Positions 1-7,648 of a stretch of DNA of 26,885 bases are shown piece after piece. The first letter of the stretch is position 1; each line of letters begins with the position of its first letter. The stretch covers positions 1 to 26,885 of the forward strand of contig JAZDLO010000083.1 in assembly GCA_043801935.1 (NCBI GenBank), read 5' to 3'. The notes beneath the pieces were generated by a model. It made no database searches, was not told where the DNA came from, and was given only the letters and a program-made list of their open reading frames with translations. Position numbers and translations under genes: made by a program. Source of the stretch: JAZDLO01 sp043801935. Lineage in GTDB: Bacteria; Actinomycetota; Thermoleophilia; RBG-16-64-13.

Positions 1-50
1 GTCTGCTCGCGCTGGACCTCAGGTTGGCTACTAGACCGCCCCTGAGTCAT
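1..50 (-). CDS. Possible 5' end of a gene leaving the window
   Basis: On the minus strand an ATG at 50-48 opens a reading frame of 16 codons to the window edge (M-T-Q-G-R-S-S-S-Q-P...) with no stop. It is preceded by GGAGGAGAG, a good Shine-Dalgarno sequence about 4 bases from the ATG. The ribosome site directly abuts the T-run of the rpsA terminator, so expression would need read-through or a promoter inside that element. Too little protein is visible to name a family; a chance ORF is quite possible. Confidence 0.3.
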   Translation of the reverse strand, partial: MTQGRSSSQPEVQREQ

Positions 51-61
51 CTCTCCTCCAG

Positions 62-91
62 AAAAACGGGGAGCGCCCATGAGGCGCTCCC
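62..91 (-). terminator. Intrinsic terminator of rpsA
   Basis: A 9-bp perfect GC-rich stem (69-77 with 83-91) and a 5-base loop lie 26 bases after the rpsA stop codon. Reading on the minus strand, the stem is followed by C, G and five T residues. This is a textbook rho-independent terminator. Confidence 0.88.
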
Positions 92-116
92 GTGTCATGC
101 CCTATCGTTCGGACCG

Positions 117-1742
117 CTAGTCCTCTTTGCCGGCCTCTTCCGCAGTCTCGGCGACCACCGCGGCTTCAAGCTCCGTTTCGCCGGCGGTCTCGGCAGCAGC
201 CTCGGCCGTCGCCTCGGCCTCGACCTCAGGTGCAGCCTCGACAGTAGGATCGGGCTCAGCTTCGGCCTCTGGCGCAGCTTCGACCTCGGGCGCAGCTTCG
301 ACCTCGGGCGCAGCTTCGGCCTCGGGCGCAGCTTCGGCCTCGACCTCGGGCGCAGCGTCGACCGTGGCCTCGGATGTCGCCTCGACCTCAGGCGCAGCTT
401 CGGCCTCGACCTCGGCTGCAGTCTCGACTACCGGTACCGCCTCAGCCTCGAGCACTACTTCAGCTTCGGCACCGGTCTCGACGAGCGCGTCGGTCGCAAC
501 CGCCGGCTGCGCTTCCATACCCTCCCCAGCAGCACCTTCGACCGCCTCGCTCTCGTACCCCTCGCCCTCGAACTCCTCGCCTTCCTCGCCCTCCTCGGCA
601 AGCGCATCCTCATGTATGCGGTATTCCGGCTCCAGGCGCTTCAAGCTCAGAGACAGGCGGCGGCGCTCGGGGTCGATCTCTATGATCTTGACGTTCACGT
701 CTTGCCCCGGACGCACGATCTCAGACGGATCTTCCACGTGATGTTGCGCAAGCTCCGAGATGTGGATGAGACCCTCCACCCCTTCTTCGATCTCGACGAA
801 GGCACCGAACGAAACGAGTTTGGTCACCCTGCCGTGCACGATCTCATTCACCTGGCGATTCTCGAACACTTGCTGCCAGGGGTCTTTCTGGGTCTGCTTC
901 AGACCCAGCGATATGCGTTGCCGGTCGCGGTCGATGTCGAGCACGCGGACTTCGACCTTCTGGCCGATGGTCAACACCTCAGACGGGTGATTGACGTGGC
1001 TCCAGGAAAGCTCGGAGATGTGGATAAGGCCGTCGATGCCTTCCAGGTCGACGAAGGCCCCGAAATCGACGATGTTGGAGATGGTGCCGGTCACCAAGTC
1101 GCCGACGTTCATGCGGTCGAGGATCTGCTCGCGCACGCCGCGGCGCTCTTCTTCGAGCACCGCGCGGCGGCTGAGCACCACGTTGTTACGGAACCGATTG
1201 AGCTCGATGACCCGACACTCAAGGCTTTGGCCAAGGAATTCGTCCAAATCGGCCACCCGGCGTATGTCGACCAGGGAAGCCGGCAGGAAACCACGCACGC
1301 CCAGATCGAGGATCAGGCCACCTTTGACCACCTCGATGACGTTTCCGGAGACCGGGGTCCCCTCTTCGGCCGCCTTCTCGATGCGCTGCCAAGCCCGTTC
1401 GAACCGCGCCCGCTTCCGCGAAAGGATAAGCCGGCCGTCGGCATCCTCCTTGGTGAGAACGAGGGCGTCGACCACGTCGCCGACCGCCACTTCCTCTGAG
1501 GGATCCACCGACTTCCTGATCGAGAGCTCGTTGGCGGGGACTACACCCTCGCTCTTGTAGCCGATGTCGACAAGGACTTCGTCCTTATCGACCCGCACCA
1601 CAGTCCCGGTGACGATATCCCCCTCTTCGAACGTCATGATCGTCGCGTCGTAGTTGGGGATCATCTTGCCGTCGACCTCGATCATGAGGTCTTGTCCACC
1701 CTGGAGCGTCTGAACGTTTTCGTCGGTGTGTTGGTCTGACAT
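117..1742 (-). CDS. rpsA: 30S ribosomal protein S1
   Basis: Protein S1 binds mRNA on the 30S subunit and aids translation initiation. The 541-residue product has four S1 (OB-fold) domains. Domain 1 begins near MTFEEGDIVTGTV, domain 2 near GTPVSGNVIE, domain 3 near GDLVTGTISNIVDFGAF and domain 4 near EIVHGRVTKLVSFGAF. The last two carry the classic DGLIHISEL / EGLIHISEL signature. Four domains is the usual actinobacterial form; E. coli has six. A roughly 160-residue C-terminal tail is almost only Ala, Glu, Val and Pro, and is strongly acidic and repetitive. The chosen ATG (MSDQHTDEN) follows a GGGAAGGGAAAC purine tract; an in-frame ATG 13 codons upstream (1781) falls inside the leader hairpin and looks less likely. 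It lies directly downstream of polA but has its own promoter. Confidence 0.95.
   Translation of the reverse strand: MSDQHTDENVQTLQGGQDLMIEVDGKMIPNYDATIMTFEEGDIVTGTVVRVDKDEVLVDIGYKSEGVVPANELSIRKSVDPSEEVAVGDVVDALVLTKEDADGRLILSRKRARFERAWQRIEKAAEEGTPVSGNVIEVVKGGLILDLGVRGFLPASLVDIRRVADLDEFLGQSLECRVIELNRFRNNVVLSRRAVLEEERRGVREQILDRMNVGDLVTGTISNIVDFGAFVDLEGIDGLIHISELSWSHVNHPSEVLTIGQKVEVRVLDIDRDRQRISLGLKQTQKDPWQQVFENRQVNEIVHGRVTKLVSFGAFVEIEEGVEGLIHISELAQHHVEDPSEIVRPGQDVNVKIIEIDPERRRLSLSLKRLEPEYRIHEDALAEEGEEGEEFEGEGYESEAVEGAAGEGMEAQPAVATDALVETGAEAEVVLEAEAVPVVETAAEVEAEAAPEVEATSEATVDAAPEVEAEAAPEAEAAPEVEAAPEVEAAPEAEAEPDPTVEAAPEVEAEATAEAAAETAGETELEAAVVAETAEEAGKED
274..351 (-). repeat. 18-bp tandem repeats in the rpsA 3' end
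   Basis: Four consecutive near-identical copies: three of 18 bp at 274-291, 292-309 and 310-327, and one lengthened to 24 bp at 328-351. Plus-strand unit is gcagcttcgacctcgggc. They encode six-residue A/E/P/V units of the S1 tail. Degenerate copies continue on both sides (about 190-480). Because the array is in frame with a 6-residue period, copy number could change without breaking the gene. Confidence 0.8.
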
Positions 1743-1780
1743 GTAGTTTCCGTTTCCCTTCCCAAAGGAATGCATGGGCA

Positions 1781-1800
1781 AGCCACGCCCTCACGTGGCT
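1781..1800 (-). promoter_or_regulatory. Hairpin in the rpsA leader
   Basis: A 7-bp stem (1781-1787 with 1794-1800, AGCCACG/CGTGGCT) with a 6-base loop sits between the predicted rpsA start site (about 1805) and the chosen start codon at 1742. In other bacteria S1 represses its own synthesis through leader structure, so a regulatory role is possible. No function is shown by the sequence itself. Confidence 0.4.
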
Positions 1801-1811
1801 TATTGTCCGGT

Positions 1812-1839
1812 AGTATACCGACGCGCCAAGGAAAAGCAA
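1812..1839 (-). promoter_or_regulatory. Predicted housekeeping promoter of rpsA
   Basis: On the minus strand TTGCTT (1839-1834), a 16-base spacer and TATACT (1817-1812) match the -35 and -10 pattern of a primary sigma factor. The -10 element is embedded in a short inverted repeat, CGGTA-GTA-TACCG. It lies between the polA stop (1925) and the rpsA start, so rpsA can be transcribed independently of polA. Confidence 0.55.
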
Positions 1840-1924
1840 AACCACCACCCGAGCACAGAGTCCCGGTAAAATCGGGGGGCAACGGAGCTCGCGCCCTCCA
1901 AGATGCGGGGCCGGCCCGTGTAAG

Positions 1925-4672
1925 TCACTTGGCCGACAGCCAGTCGGGCCCCACTCCCGCATCGACGCCAAGGGCGGGCTCCATCGGGAAAGGCGCGACC
2001 ATCTCCTCCACGACCGCAGCCTTGACCTCCTGCGCACGATCCTCGGGCACCTCGAACACGAGTTCGTCGTGCACTTGCAGAACGAGCCGGGCGTCCGGGA
2101 ACTCTCGCACCAGACGCTCGTGGCAGCGGATCATGGCCACCTTGATGATATCGGCCGCGCTGCCCTGAATGATCGAATTGACCGCCAACCTCTCTCCCAG
2201 AGAGCGCTCCTGGAAGTTTCCTGAGGCGAGCTCGGGTATGGGTCGCCGGCGGCCGAAGACCGTGGTCACATAGCCCCGGCGTCGGGCGAGCTCGATGGTG
2301 GATTCGATGAAGACTTTGACCCTCGGCATGCGCTCGAAGTAGCGCTCGATGTAAGCAGCCGCCTCCTCCCGTTCGATGCCCAGGTTCTGACTGAGCCCAA
2401 AAGGCGAGATCCCATACATGATGCCGAAGTTGACCGCCTTGGCGAAGCGCCTCCGCGTGGAGTCCACGCCGTCCTCTGCCAGCCCGAAGACCTCTGCCGC
2501 GGTGCGCGTATGGATATCTTCTCCGCGCACGAACGAATCCAGGAGAGTGGGCTCTCCCGAGAGGTAGGCCATGATGCGCAGCTCTATCTGGGAATAATCG
2601 GCTACCACGAGCGCGTATCCTGGTTCGGCGGTGAAGCACTGGCGGATCTGGGCACCGATAGCAGTGCGCACCGGGATGTTCTGCAGATTGGGATCGCTGG
2701 AAGAGAGCCGGCCGGTGGCCGTCACAGTCTGGTGGAACGTAGTGTGGAGGCGCCCGGTTACCGGGTCCACGGCCTGGGGAAGCGCAAGCAGGTAGGTGGA
2801 CATCAGCTTGGACAGCTCGCGATGATTCAACAGATGGTCCACAACGGGATGACTCTCGCGCAAGGCCTCCAGTGTCTTGGCGTCGGTGGAATAGCCCGTC
2901 TTGGTCTTGCGTTGGCGGGCCAGTCCCAGGCGCTCGAACAGGATGCGGCCCAGCTGCTGGGGCGAACCGAGGTTGAACTCCTCGCCGGCCAAGTCGAAGA
3001 TGCGGGCCTCCAGCTCCTCCAGCTGGTCCTGGATCTTGCCCGTGATCTCGCCCAGTCGATAGCAGTCGAGGTGTATCCCCGCTTCCTCCATGGCGATCAG
3101 CACCGTGGTCAGCGGCAGTTCGACGCTTTGAAAGAGCTCCCACATCCCTTGGCTGCGGAGCGCCTGCTCCTGCCACGCGCCTACCGGAAGGACGACTGCG
3201 GCCGCGGCAGCCCCAGAGAGATCGATCGGGGTGGCCTGGGACGCACACGCGGGCAATGCGATCCCAGCCTCTTGGGCCAGATCTCTCAATCGGTACTCCC
3301 GTCGCCCCGGAGCGAGCAAGTAGGCCGCGATGTACGTGTCATGCCCAGCCTGCTTGAGAAGTCCGCGCAGTGCGGTCGCCGACTTGAAATCGTGACAGAT
3401 CGGCTCCGTCCGGCCCAGAAGCAAACGCAACGCGGCCACGTCCACCGTTGCACCCTGCGCCTCCACGATCGAGAAAACGCCGTACGCATCTTGAGCGGCC
3501 TCAGGTCCGGCCTGCGCCAGCCACAGACCGAACCCCGTCTCGGTAGGACCGTTGCCGGAGGCCATGGTGTCCGCCGCCCGGCCGTCCGCGGTCTCGCGGG
3601 CCGGCGCGCGGTCGGTAGCCACGCCGCCGGTCACAGCCAATCCGACTGGACGCTCCCAATCGAGGAGGTCTTCCCAGCCGGCTGCGCCCGCGGGCGCCGG
3701 CCGAGGCGCGGGTAGAGTCGGACCTCCCGGCCGGCTTGCAGCGATCGCCGGGGCGGACAACAGGGGCTGCACTCGCTCGAGAAGAGTGGTGAATTCGAAG
3801 CGGGTGAACAATTCATCCAGCTTCTCATGTTGGAGACGGTGGGGCAGTACCTCCGCAGCGTGGATGTCGATGGGCGCGTCGCGGTCGAGCAAAGCGAGCT
3901 TCTTGGACAGGAGCGCTGTCTCGCGATGCTCCTGCAACAGCTCCCTCCGCTTTGCGCCGCTCACCTCGGCCGCGTGCGCGAGTACCTCGTCGAGGTCGCC
4001 GAACTGCGCGAGCAACTGGGCGGCCGTCTTCTCCCCGATCCCAGGCACGCCGGGGATGTTATCGGAGGAGTCACCCTTTAGACCTATCATATCGGGGATC
4101 AGGCGGGGGGGTACGCCGAACCGCTCCTCCACCGCGGCCGGGTCATAGACTTTGACCTCGGTCATACCCCTCGTGTTGGCCATGATGCTGACGTACGGGC
4201 CGGCCAATTGCAGTGCATCTCGATCCCCCGTGACTATCACCGTCTCCCGACCCTCAGCCCCGGCCTGGCGCGCGAGCGTAGCGAGGATGTCGTCGGCCTC
4301 GTACCCAGGAACGGCGATGTTGACGAACCCGAAAGCGGCACAAAGCTCGGAAAAATAGGGCCACTGTTCAGAGAGCAGCTCGGGCATGGGCTTTCTCTGG
4401 GCCTTGTACTCTTCGAACTCCTCATGGCGGAAGGTCTTCTCCCGAGAGTCCCAGGCCACGATGACGGCCGTGGGCCGGTACTCCGTCAGGATCTTGATTA
4501 TCATCAAGCAGAAGCCATAGAGGGCGTTGGTGGGGAAGCCCCCCGAGGTGGCGATGTCAGCGGGGAGAGCGAAAAACGCCCGATAGGCGATGTTGTTGCC
4601 GTCTAGCAGAAAGAGCGGGCCCTGGTCGCCGCCGTGATCGGAGCCGCCGTGATCGGAGCAGACGGTTTCCAT
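1925..4672 (-). CDS. polA: DNA polymerase I
   Basis: This enzyme fills gaps and removes RNA primers in replication and repair. The 915-residue length is normal for the family. Residues about 18-300 are the 5'-3' nuclease: LLDGNNIAYRAFF, the acidic GYEADD (123-128), VTGDRDALQL and the helix-hairpin-helix SSDNIPGVPGIGEKTA. Residues about 340-500 are a 3'-5' exonuclease-like domain in which the usual first DxE motif is not recognisable, so proofreading is probably lost, as in several actinobacterial and Thermus enzymes. The polymerase domain follows, with motif A DYSQIELR, motif B RRFAKAVNFGIMYG and motif C VHDEL (867-871). The ATG has GGGAGG about 11 bases upstream. The N-terminus before GPLFLLDGNN contains an odd SDHGGSDHGGD repeat. 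Confidence 0.96.
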   Translation of the reverse strand: METVCSDHGGSDHGGDQGPLFLLDGNNIAYRAFFALPADIATSGGFPTNALYGFCLMIIKILTEYRPTAVIVAWDSREKTFRHEEFEEYKAQRKPMPELLSEQWPYFSELCAAFGFVNIAVPGYEADDILATLARQAGAEGRETVIVTGDRDALQLAGPYVSIMANTRGMTEVKVYDPAAVEERFGVPPRLIPDMIGLKGDSSDNIPGVPGIGEKTAAQLLAQFGDLDEVLAHAAEVSGAKRRELLQEHRETALLSKKLALLDRDAPIDIHAAEVLPHRLQHEKLDELFTRFEFTTLLERVQPLLSAPAIAASRPGGPTLPAPRPAPAGAAGWEDLLDWERPVGLAVTGGVATDRAPARETADGRAADTMASGNGPTETGFGLWLAQAGPEAAQDAYGVFSIVEAQGATVDVAALRLLLGRTEPICHDFKSATALRGLLKQAGHDTYIAAYLLAPGRREYRLRDLAQEAGIALPACASQATPIDLSGAAAAAVVLPVGAWQEQALRSQGMWELFQSVELPLTTVLIAMEEAGIHLDCYRLGEITGKIQDQLEELEARIFDLAGEEFNLGSPQQLGRILFERLGLARQRKTKTGYSTDAKTLEALRESHPVVDHLLNHRELSKLMSTYLLALPQAVDPVTGRLHTTFHQTVTATGRLSSSDPNLQNIPVRTAIGAQIRQCFTAEPGYALVVADYSQIELRIMAYLSGEPTLLDSFVRGEDIHTRTAAEVFGLAEDGVDSTRRRFAKAVNFGIMYGISPFGLSQNLGIEREEAAAYIERYFERMPRVKVFIESTIELARRRGYVTTVFGRRRPIPELASGNFQERSLGERLAVNSIIQGSAADIIKVAMIRCHERLVREFPDARLVLQVHDELVFEVPEDRAQEVKAAVVEEMVAPFPMEPALGVDAGVGPDWLSAK

Positions 4673-4785
4673 GTGTTTGTCGTCCTCCCGCCGGACCAGC
4701 CCTGGCCGGTGTTCCCCTATAGGTCGGCCGTCCTCATAAGACTAGCATCGGGAGAACGCTACGGCGAACGCGCCGGGGCGGAGGT

Positions 4786-5919
4786 TCAGTCGACCAGGCT
4801 CTCCGTACCGGTCTCTGAGACGTCATAGCCGCCCAGAGCCAAGACCGCCTGCTTGAAGTGCGGGGATACCACCACCGCCCGCAGAGCTCGCAGAGGGGGA
4901 GCGTCCCAAGTCTCCAGCGGGACCACCAGATCATACCGCTCCTGTCCCAAGGGTAGAAAATCGAGTCCGTAGGCGGTTGCGGCGGCACTGATGCCGAGAC
5001 CGGCGGTGGCGCGCCCCTCGGCCACCGCTCGGGCCACACCCAGGTGGGTGGATTCCTCCTGGCCGTAGCCGGCTATCCTCTCCGGCGCCAGACTCGCCGA
5101 CTTGAGCTGGACATCCAGCCAAACCCTGGTGCCGGAACCGGGTTGGCGATTGATGAACCGGACGCCGGGCTGAACCAGACCGGCCACCGCACGCAACTCC
5201 TGGGGATTCCCGGCCGGCACGATGAGTCCCTGAAGCCGTTGCACCAGATTCAGAACCATCACCTTGCGATTGGGGAGGACCCGCTGCACGAAGGGCACAT
5301 TGTATACACCCGTGACCTCGTCCCATAGGTGCGATCCGGCGATGTCGGCCTCGCCTCGCGCCACAGCCATGAGACCTCCGAGGCTACCGATGAAGTCGGT
5401 GGCGAGCGTCACCGGCGGCGTTTGCTCGCCGAGAGAACGCCCGAGTAGCTCGACCGACAGATCGTGACTTCCGGCGAATCGCACTTCCCGTTGGCCGCTG
5501 GCGGCCACCGTCTCGCCACTTGCCGAAGAAGGCCGGCGCCGCATATCCTGCCACCGAGAGATGGCCGCCGCCAGCGCCGCTTCAGCGTGGGCCGGACTGT
5601 GACCCAGGCTCAGAGCCTCTAATAGGTAAGTCTCCGCTCGGTTGACCAGACTGGCCCACTGCCATTCCGGAGGGGCTGCCTCACCAAATCCCACCCTGAC
5701 CGACGCCACCCGAGTCCCGCCCCCACGATGGGAAGACACCAAGCCCTCGTGGGACAGCAGCGAATATGCTCGACTGACCGTATTGGGCGTGCACTTCCAC
5801 CGCTGGGCCATGGCACGCATGGGGGGAAGGCGATCGCCGGCCTCAAGCTCACCGGAGACGATGAGTCGACGCACCGCCTCCGCGATCTCGAGATAGACGA
5901 AGCTCTCGTTGGGCGACAT
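4786..5919 (-). CDS. GntR-type HTH regulator fused to a PBP-like sensor domain
   Basis: The 377-residue protein starts with a GntR-type winged helix (about 5-75; ...LIVSGELEAGDRLPPMRAMAQ and TPNTVSRAYSLL). A linker of about 70 residues follows, then a domain resembling the periplasmic-binding-protein superfamily (PBP_like, about 150-360) with the ligand-loop style sequence INRQPGSGTR. In known families this sensor fold is shared with molybdate/tungstate and other small-anion binding proteins, so an oxyanion or small-molecule effector is plausible. It is not the GntR class with FadR or UTRA effector domains. It follows tatA by 28 bases and is probably cotranscribed with it. No strong ribosome site is visible before the ATG, so translation may depend on tatA. 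The target genes are unknown; the molybdopterin operon in this window is one candidate. Confidence 0.85.
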   Translation of the reverse strand: MSPNESFVYLEIAEAVRRLIVSGELEAGDRLPPMRAMAQRWKCTPNTVSRAYSLLSHEGLVSSHRGGGTRVASVRVGFGEAAPPEWQWASLVNRAETYLLEALSLGHSPAHAEAALAAAISRWQDMRRRPSSASGETVAASGQREVRFAGSHDLSVELLGRSLGEQTPPVTLATDFIGSLGGLMAVARGEADIAGSHLWDEVTGVYNVPFVQRVLPNRKVMVLNLVQRLQGLIVPAGNPQELRAVAGLVQPGVRFINRQPGSGTRVWLDVQLKSASLAPERIAGYGQEESTHLGVARAVAEGRATAGLGISAAATAYGLDFLPLGQERYDLVVPLETWDAPPLRALRAVVVSPHFKQAVLALGGYDVSETGTESLVD

Positions 5920-5947
5920 GAGAACGCCGCTCAGAGGGCAGCGTCAC

Positions 5948-6214
5948 CTATTCGATCTTGTCGGCCTTCTCGGACTCGGACGCTGGATCGTTCGCCTCGG
6001 CCTTCGGCGGCTCGGCGTCTCTCTTCTCAGCCGCTTCACGGACTTCGGAGACCGCCGACTTCACCTCGTCTTGGCTCTCTTTCATGCCTTTTCTGAAACC
6101 GCGGATCGACTTACCGAGCGAGGACCCAAGCTCCGGAAGTTTTCTGGGACCGAAGATCAGCAGTATGAGCACCAGAACGATCCCGATTTCCCATGGTCCA
6201 ATCCAACTGGGCAT
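5948..6214 (-). CDS. tatA: Sec-independent (Tat) translocase subunit TatA/E
   Basis: TatA oligomers form the pore-like element that moves folded twin-arginine proteins across the membrane. The 88-residue protein shows the full family pattern. A short periplasmic N-terminus is followed by one membrane helix (about 8-21), the hinge FGPRKLPELG, an amphipathic helix (GSSLGKSIRGFRKG) and a charged hydrophilic tail. The ATG has an excellent AAGGAGGAG ribosome site. No tatB or tatC is next to it. A Tat substrate is encoded elsewhere in the window: the ABC binding protein at 17405-18859 has SRRDFLK. Confidence 0.93.
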   Translation of the reverse strand: MPSWIGPWEIGIVLVLILLIFGPRKLPELGSSLGKSIRGFRKGMKESQDEVKSAVSEVREAAEKRDAEPPKAEANDPASESEKADKIE

Positions 6215-6277
6215 CAGTCAACTCCTCCTTGTCGCCCCCCGCACCCTATTGGAGCGGGAGCGCGCATCACGTGACTC

Positions 6278-6396
6278 GTATCGGGGACGGCGCCTCGGTT
6301 CTCGAACCGGTAAGGGGTCTGCCACAAGAACCTCAAGCTATCGTTGGGGTTCACTACCGCCTCCCCAAGACTAGGCGATACCCATAGCTCACCTCC
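6278..6396 (-). ncRNA. Candidate structured leader RNA upstream of tatA
   Basis: Several mutually consistent helices can be drawn on the minus strand. AGCTAT (6389-6384) pairs with ATAGCT (6341-6336). Inside this, TTGGGG (6368-6363) pairs with CCCCAA (6349-6344). The 13-base loop of that hairpin contains GGCGGTA (6361-6355), which can pair with upstream TATCGCC (6380-6374; six Watson-Crick pairs and one G-T) to form a pseudoknot. A following arm pairs GGTTCT (6332-6327) with AGAACC (6302-6297). A competing long-range pair joins GTATCG (6381-6376) to CGATAC (6283-6278). The RNA would end about 60 bases before the tatA start, as expected of a cis-regulatory leader. I do not recognise a known riboswitch class. 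Confidence 0.4.
6371..6385 (-). other. Four-codon mini-ORF with a strong ribosome site
   Basis: ATG-GGT-ATC-GCC-TAG on the minus strand is preceded by GGAGGTG (6396-6390) with a 4-base spacer, a better ribosome site than many real genes here have. The codons overlap both the 5' strand of the predicted pseudoknot (TATCGCC) and the long-range GTATCG segment. A ribosome on this mini-ORF would therefore disrupt the RNA fold. Whether it is translated cannot be told from sequence. Confidence 0.35.
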
Positions 6397-6520
6397 AAGT
6401 ATTAAACCATACTCACCCCCCGGCCCCCAGCCCCTTGGGAGCCATCGGCCGGAAGCGAAGCGGGGCCGCCCGATAACGGCGGTCGCGGCGACGTCCTTGT
6501 CCCTGCTTTTGCCGAGATTC

Positions 6521-7606
6521 TTAGGGTTTGAGAACGACCTTCATCGCGCCTTCGCGCTTCTCCACGAAGGTCGCCAGAGCTTCGCCGAACTGGCTCAGCG
6601 GGAAGGAGTGGGTGTGTAGGGCCTTGCCGGCCACCCGGCCGTCGGCCAACATAGCGAGGGCAGCGTCAGATGTGTTCGGGTTGGCACGCACGCCGATGAA
6701 GTTGACCTGGGCGAGGGTCAACTTGCTCCACTCGATGGGAATGGGCTCCTTGGCCAGGGCGGTCATGACGAGCTTGCCGCCCTTGCGCACCATGAGCGGC
6801 GACTTAGTGCACGATTCTTTCGTGCCGGCACATTCGAACACCACGTCCGCGCCACGGCCGTCAGTCAGATCCCACACCGCTTTGACCACGTCCTCTGTCT
6901 TCTCATAGTCGACGGGAACGGCGCCCAGAGCCACAGCGGCTTGGAGACGCGCTCCCCGGCCGACCATGATGACCTTCTTGGCACCGGCGGCCTTGCACAG
7001 CTGCAACGTCATGTTGCCGGCTGGTCCAGGGCCGGTCACGCAGCACGTATCGCCCACTTTGACCCCGGAACGATACACTCCGTTGAGGGCGACGCCGGCC
7101 ATGTCGAGCATGGCGGCTTCGTCATACGAGAGGTTCTCGGGCAACGGATGGATGGACTTGACCGACGTCTTGACGTAGGTGGCGTAAGCCCCCTGGGTGG
7201 TGAAGCCATAGTGATGATGGCCCAGCGCGTTGTCGCCATAGTTGAGGCAGATGGTGTAGTCGCCGACCAGACAGTTTGCGCAGATCCCACAGCCGCAGTG
7301 AGCTTCGCCGGCGACCCTGGTGCCGGGAGCGAATCTTTTCGCGATGGCCGGCGAGTTCTTGACCTCGGGCGCGATGGCGACCACCTCACCGGCCCACTCG
7401 TGACCGATGATGAACGGGTATGCCGCCGGCCACATGCCGGGGAAGAGACCCTTGATGATATTAGGGTCGGTGCCGCAGATAGCCACGGACTCAACGCGGC
7501 AGATAACGTCGGTGCCCTCCGGTTTTGGGGTGGGCACTTCTTGAAGCTCCCATTCTCCCGGGCCGGTAAGGACCACTGCCTGCATGGTTGAAGGAATGTC
7601 TGCCAT
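6521..7606 (-). CDS. Zinc-dependent medium-chain dehydrogenase (polyol/inosose dehydrogenase type)
   Basis: A 361-residue NAD(P)-dependent alcohol/polyol dehydrogenase. The catalytic zinc residues are in AICGTDPNIIKG (Cys44) and GHEWAGE (His69, Glu70). The structural zinc site is the complete CxxCxxCx7C in CGCGICANCLVGDYTIC. The Rossmann nucleotide site is GPGPAGN. The start MADIPSTMQ has AAAGGGAG upstream; an in-frame ATG ten codons earlier (7636) has only AGGA and is the alternative. The next gene upstream is the epimerase, 42 bases away. With the adjacent epimerase and creatininase-family hydrolase it matches the enzyme set of the Thermotoga inositol pathway, where this role is IolM (scyllo-inosose 3-dehydrogenase). 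Threonine or sorbitol dehydrogenase activity cannot be excluded. Confidence 0.88.
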   Translation of the reverse strand: MADIPSTMQAVVLTGPGEWELQEVPTPKPEGTDVICRVESVAICGTDPNIIKGLFPGMWPAAYPFIIGHEWAGEVVAIAPEVKNSPAIAKRFAPGTRVAGEAHCGCGICANCLVGDYTICLNYGDNALGHHHYGFTTQGAYATYVKTSVKSIHPLPENLSYDEAAMLDMAGVALNGVYRSGVKVGDTCCVTGPGPAGNMTLQLCKAAGAKKVIMVGRGARLQAAVALGAVPVDYEKTEDVVKAVWDLTDGRGADVVFECAGTKESCTKSPLMVRKGGKLVMTALAKEPIPIEWSKLTLAQVNFIGVRANPNTSDAALAMLADGRVAGKALHTHSFPLSQFGEALATFVEKREGAMKVVLKP

Positions 7607-7648
7607 GATTCTTACTCCCTTTGCCGAGTTTGACATGATGGTCGATTC

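Larger units (their letters stand above)
6215..6520. other. 306-base non-coding stretch between tatA and the zinc dehydrogenase gene
   Basis: No convincing protein gene is present on either strand. The half nearer tatA holds the structured RNA candidate described separately. The half nearer the dehydrogenase stop (6400-6520) is GC-rich with short inverted repeats but no stem plus T-run, so I cannot call a terminator. A TAATACT-like -10 sequence lies at about 6398-6404 on the minus strand without a recognisable -35. Confidence 0.6.

Noticed and set aside
24..1499. Long plus-strand open frame (491 codons) opposite rpsA
   Set aside because: It is the antisense of a clear S1 gene; its Leu/Gly/Arg repeat composition simply mirrors the GC-rich rpsA codons.
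1800..3248. 482-codon minus-strand frame inside polA
   Set aside because: Out-of-frame shadow of polA with no domain-like sequence; polA motifs A, B and C are intact in the other frame.
6296..6309. T-arm-like GGTTCGAGAACC sequence suggesting a tRNA
   Set aside because: The stem pairs CGGTT with AACCG around a 4-base loop, not a 7-base T loop, and no acceptor, D or anticodon arm can be built around it.
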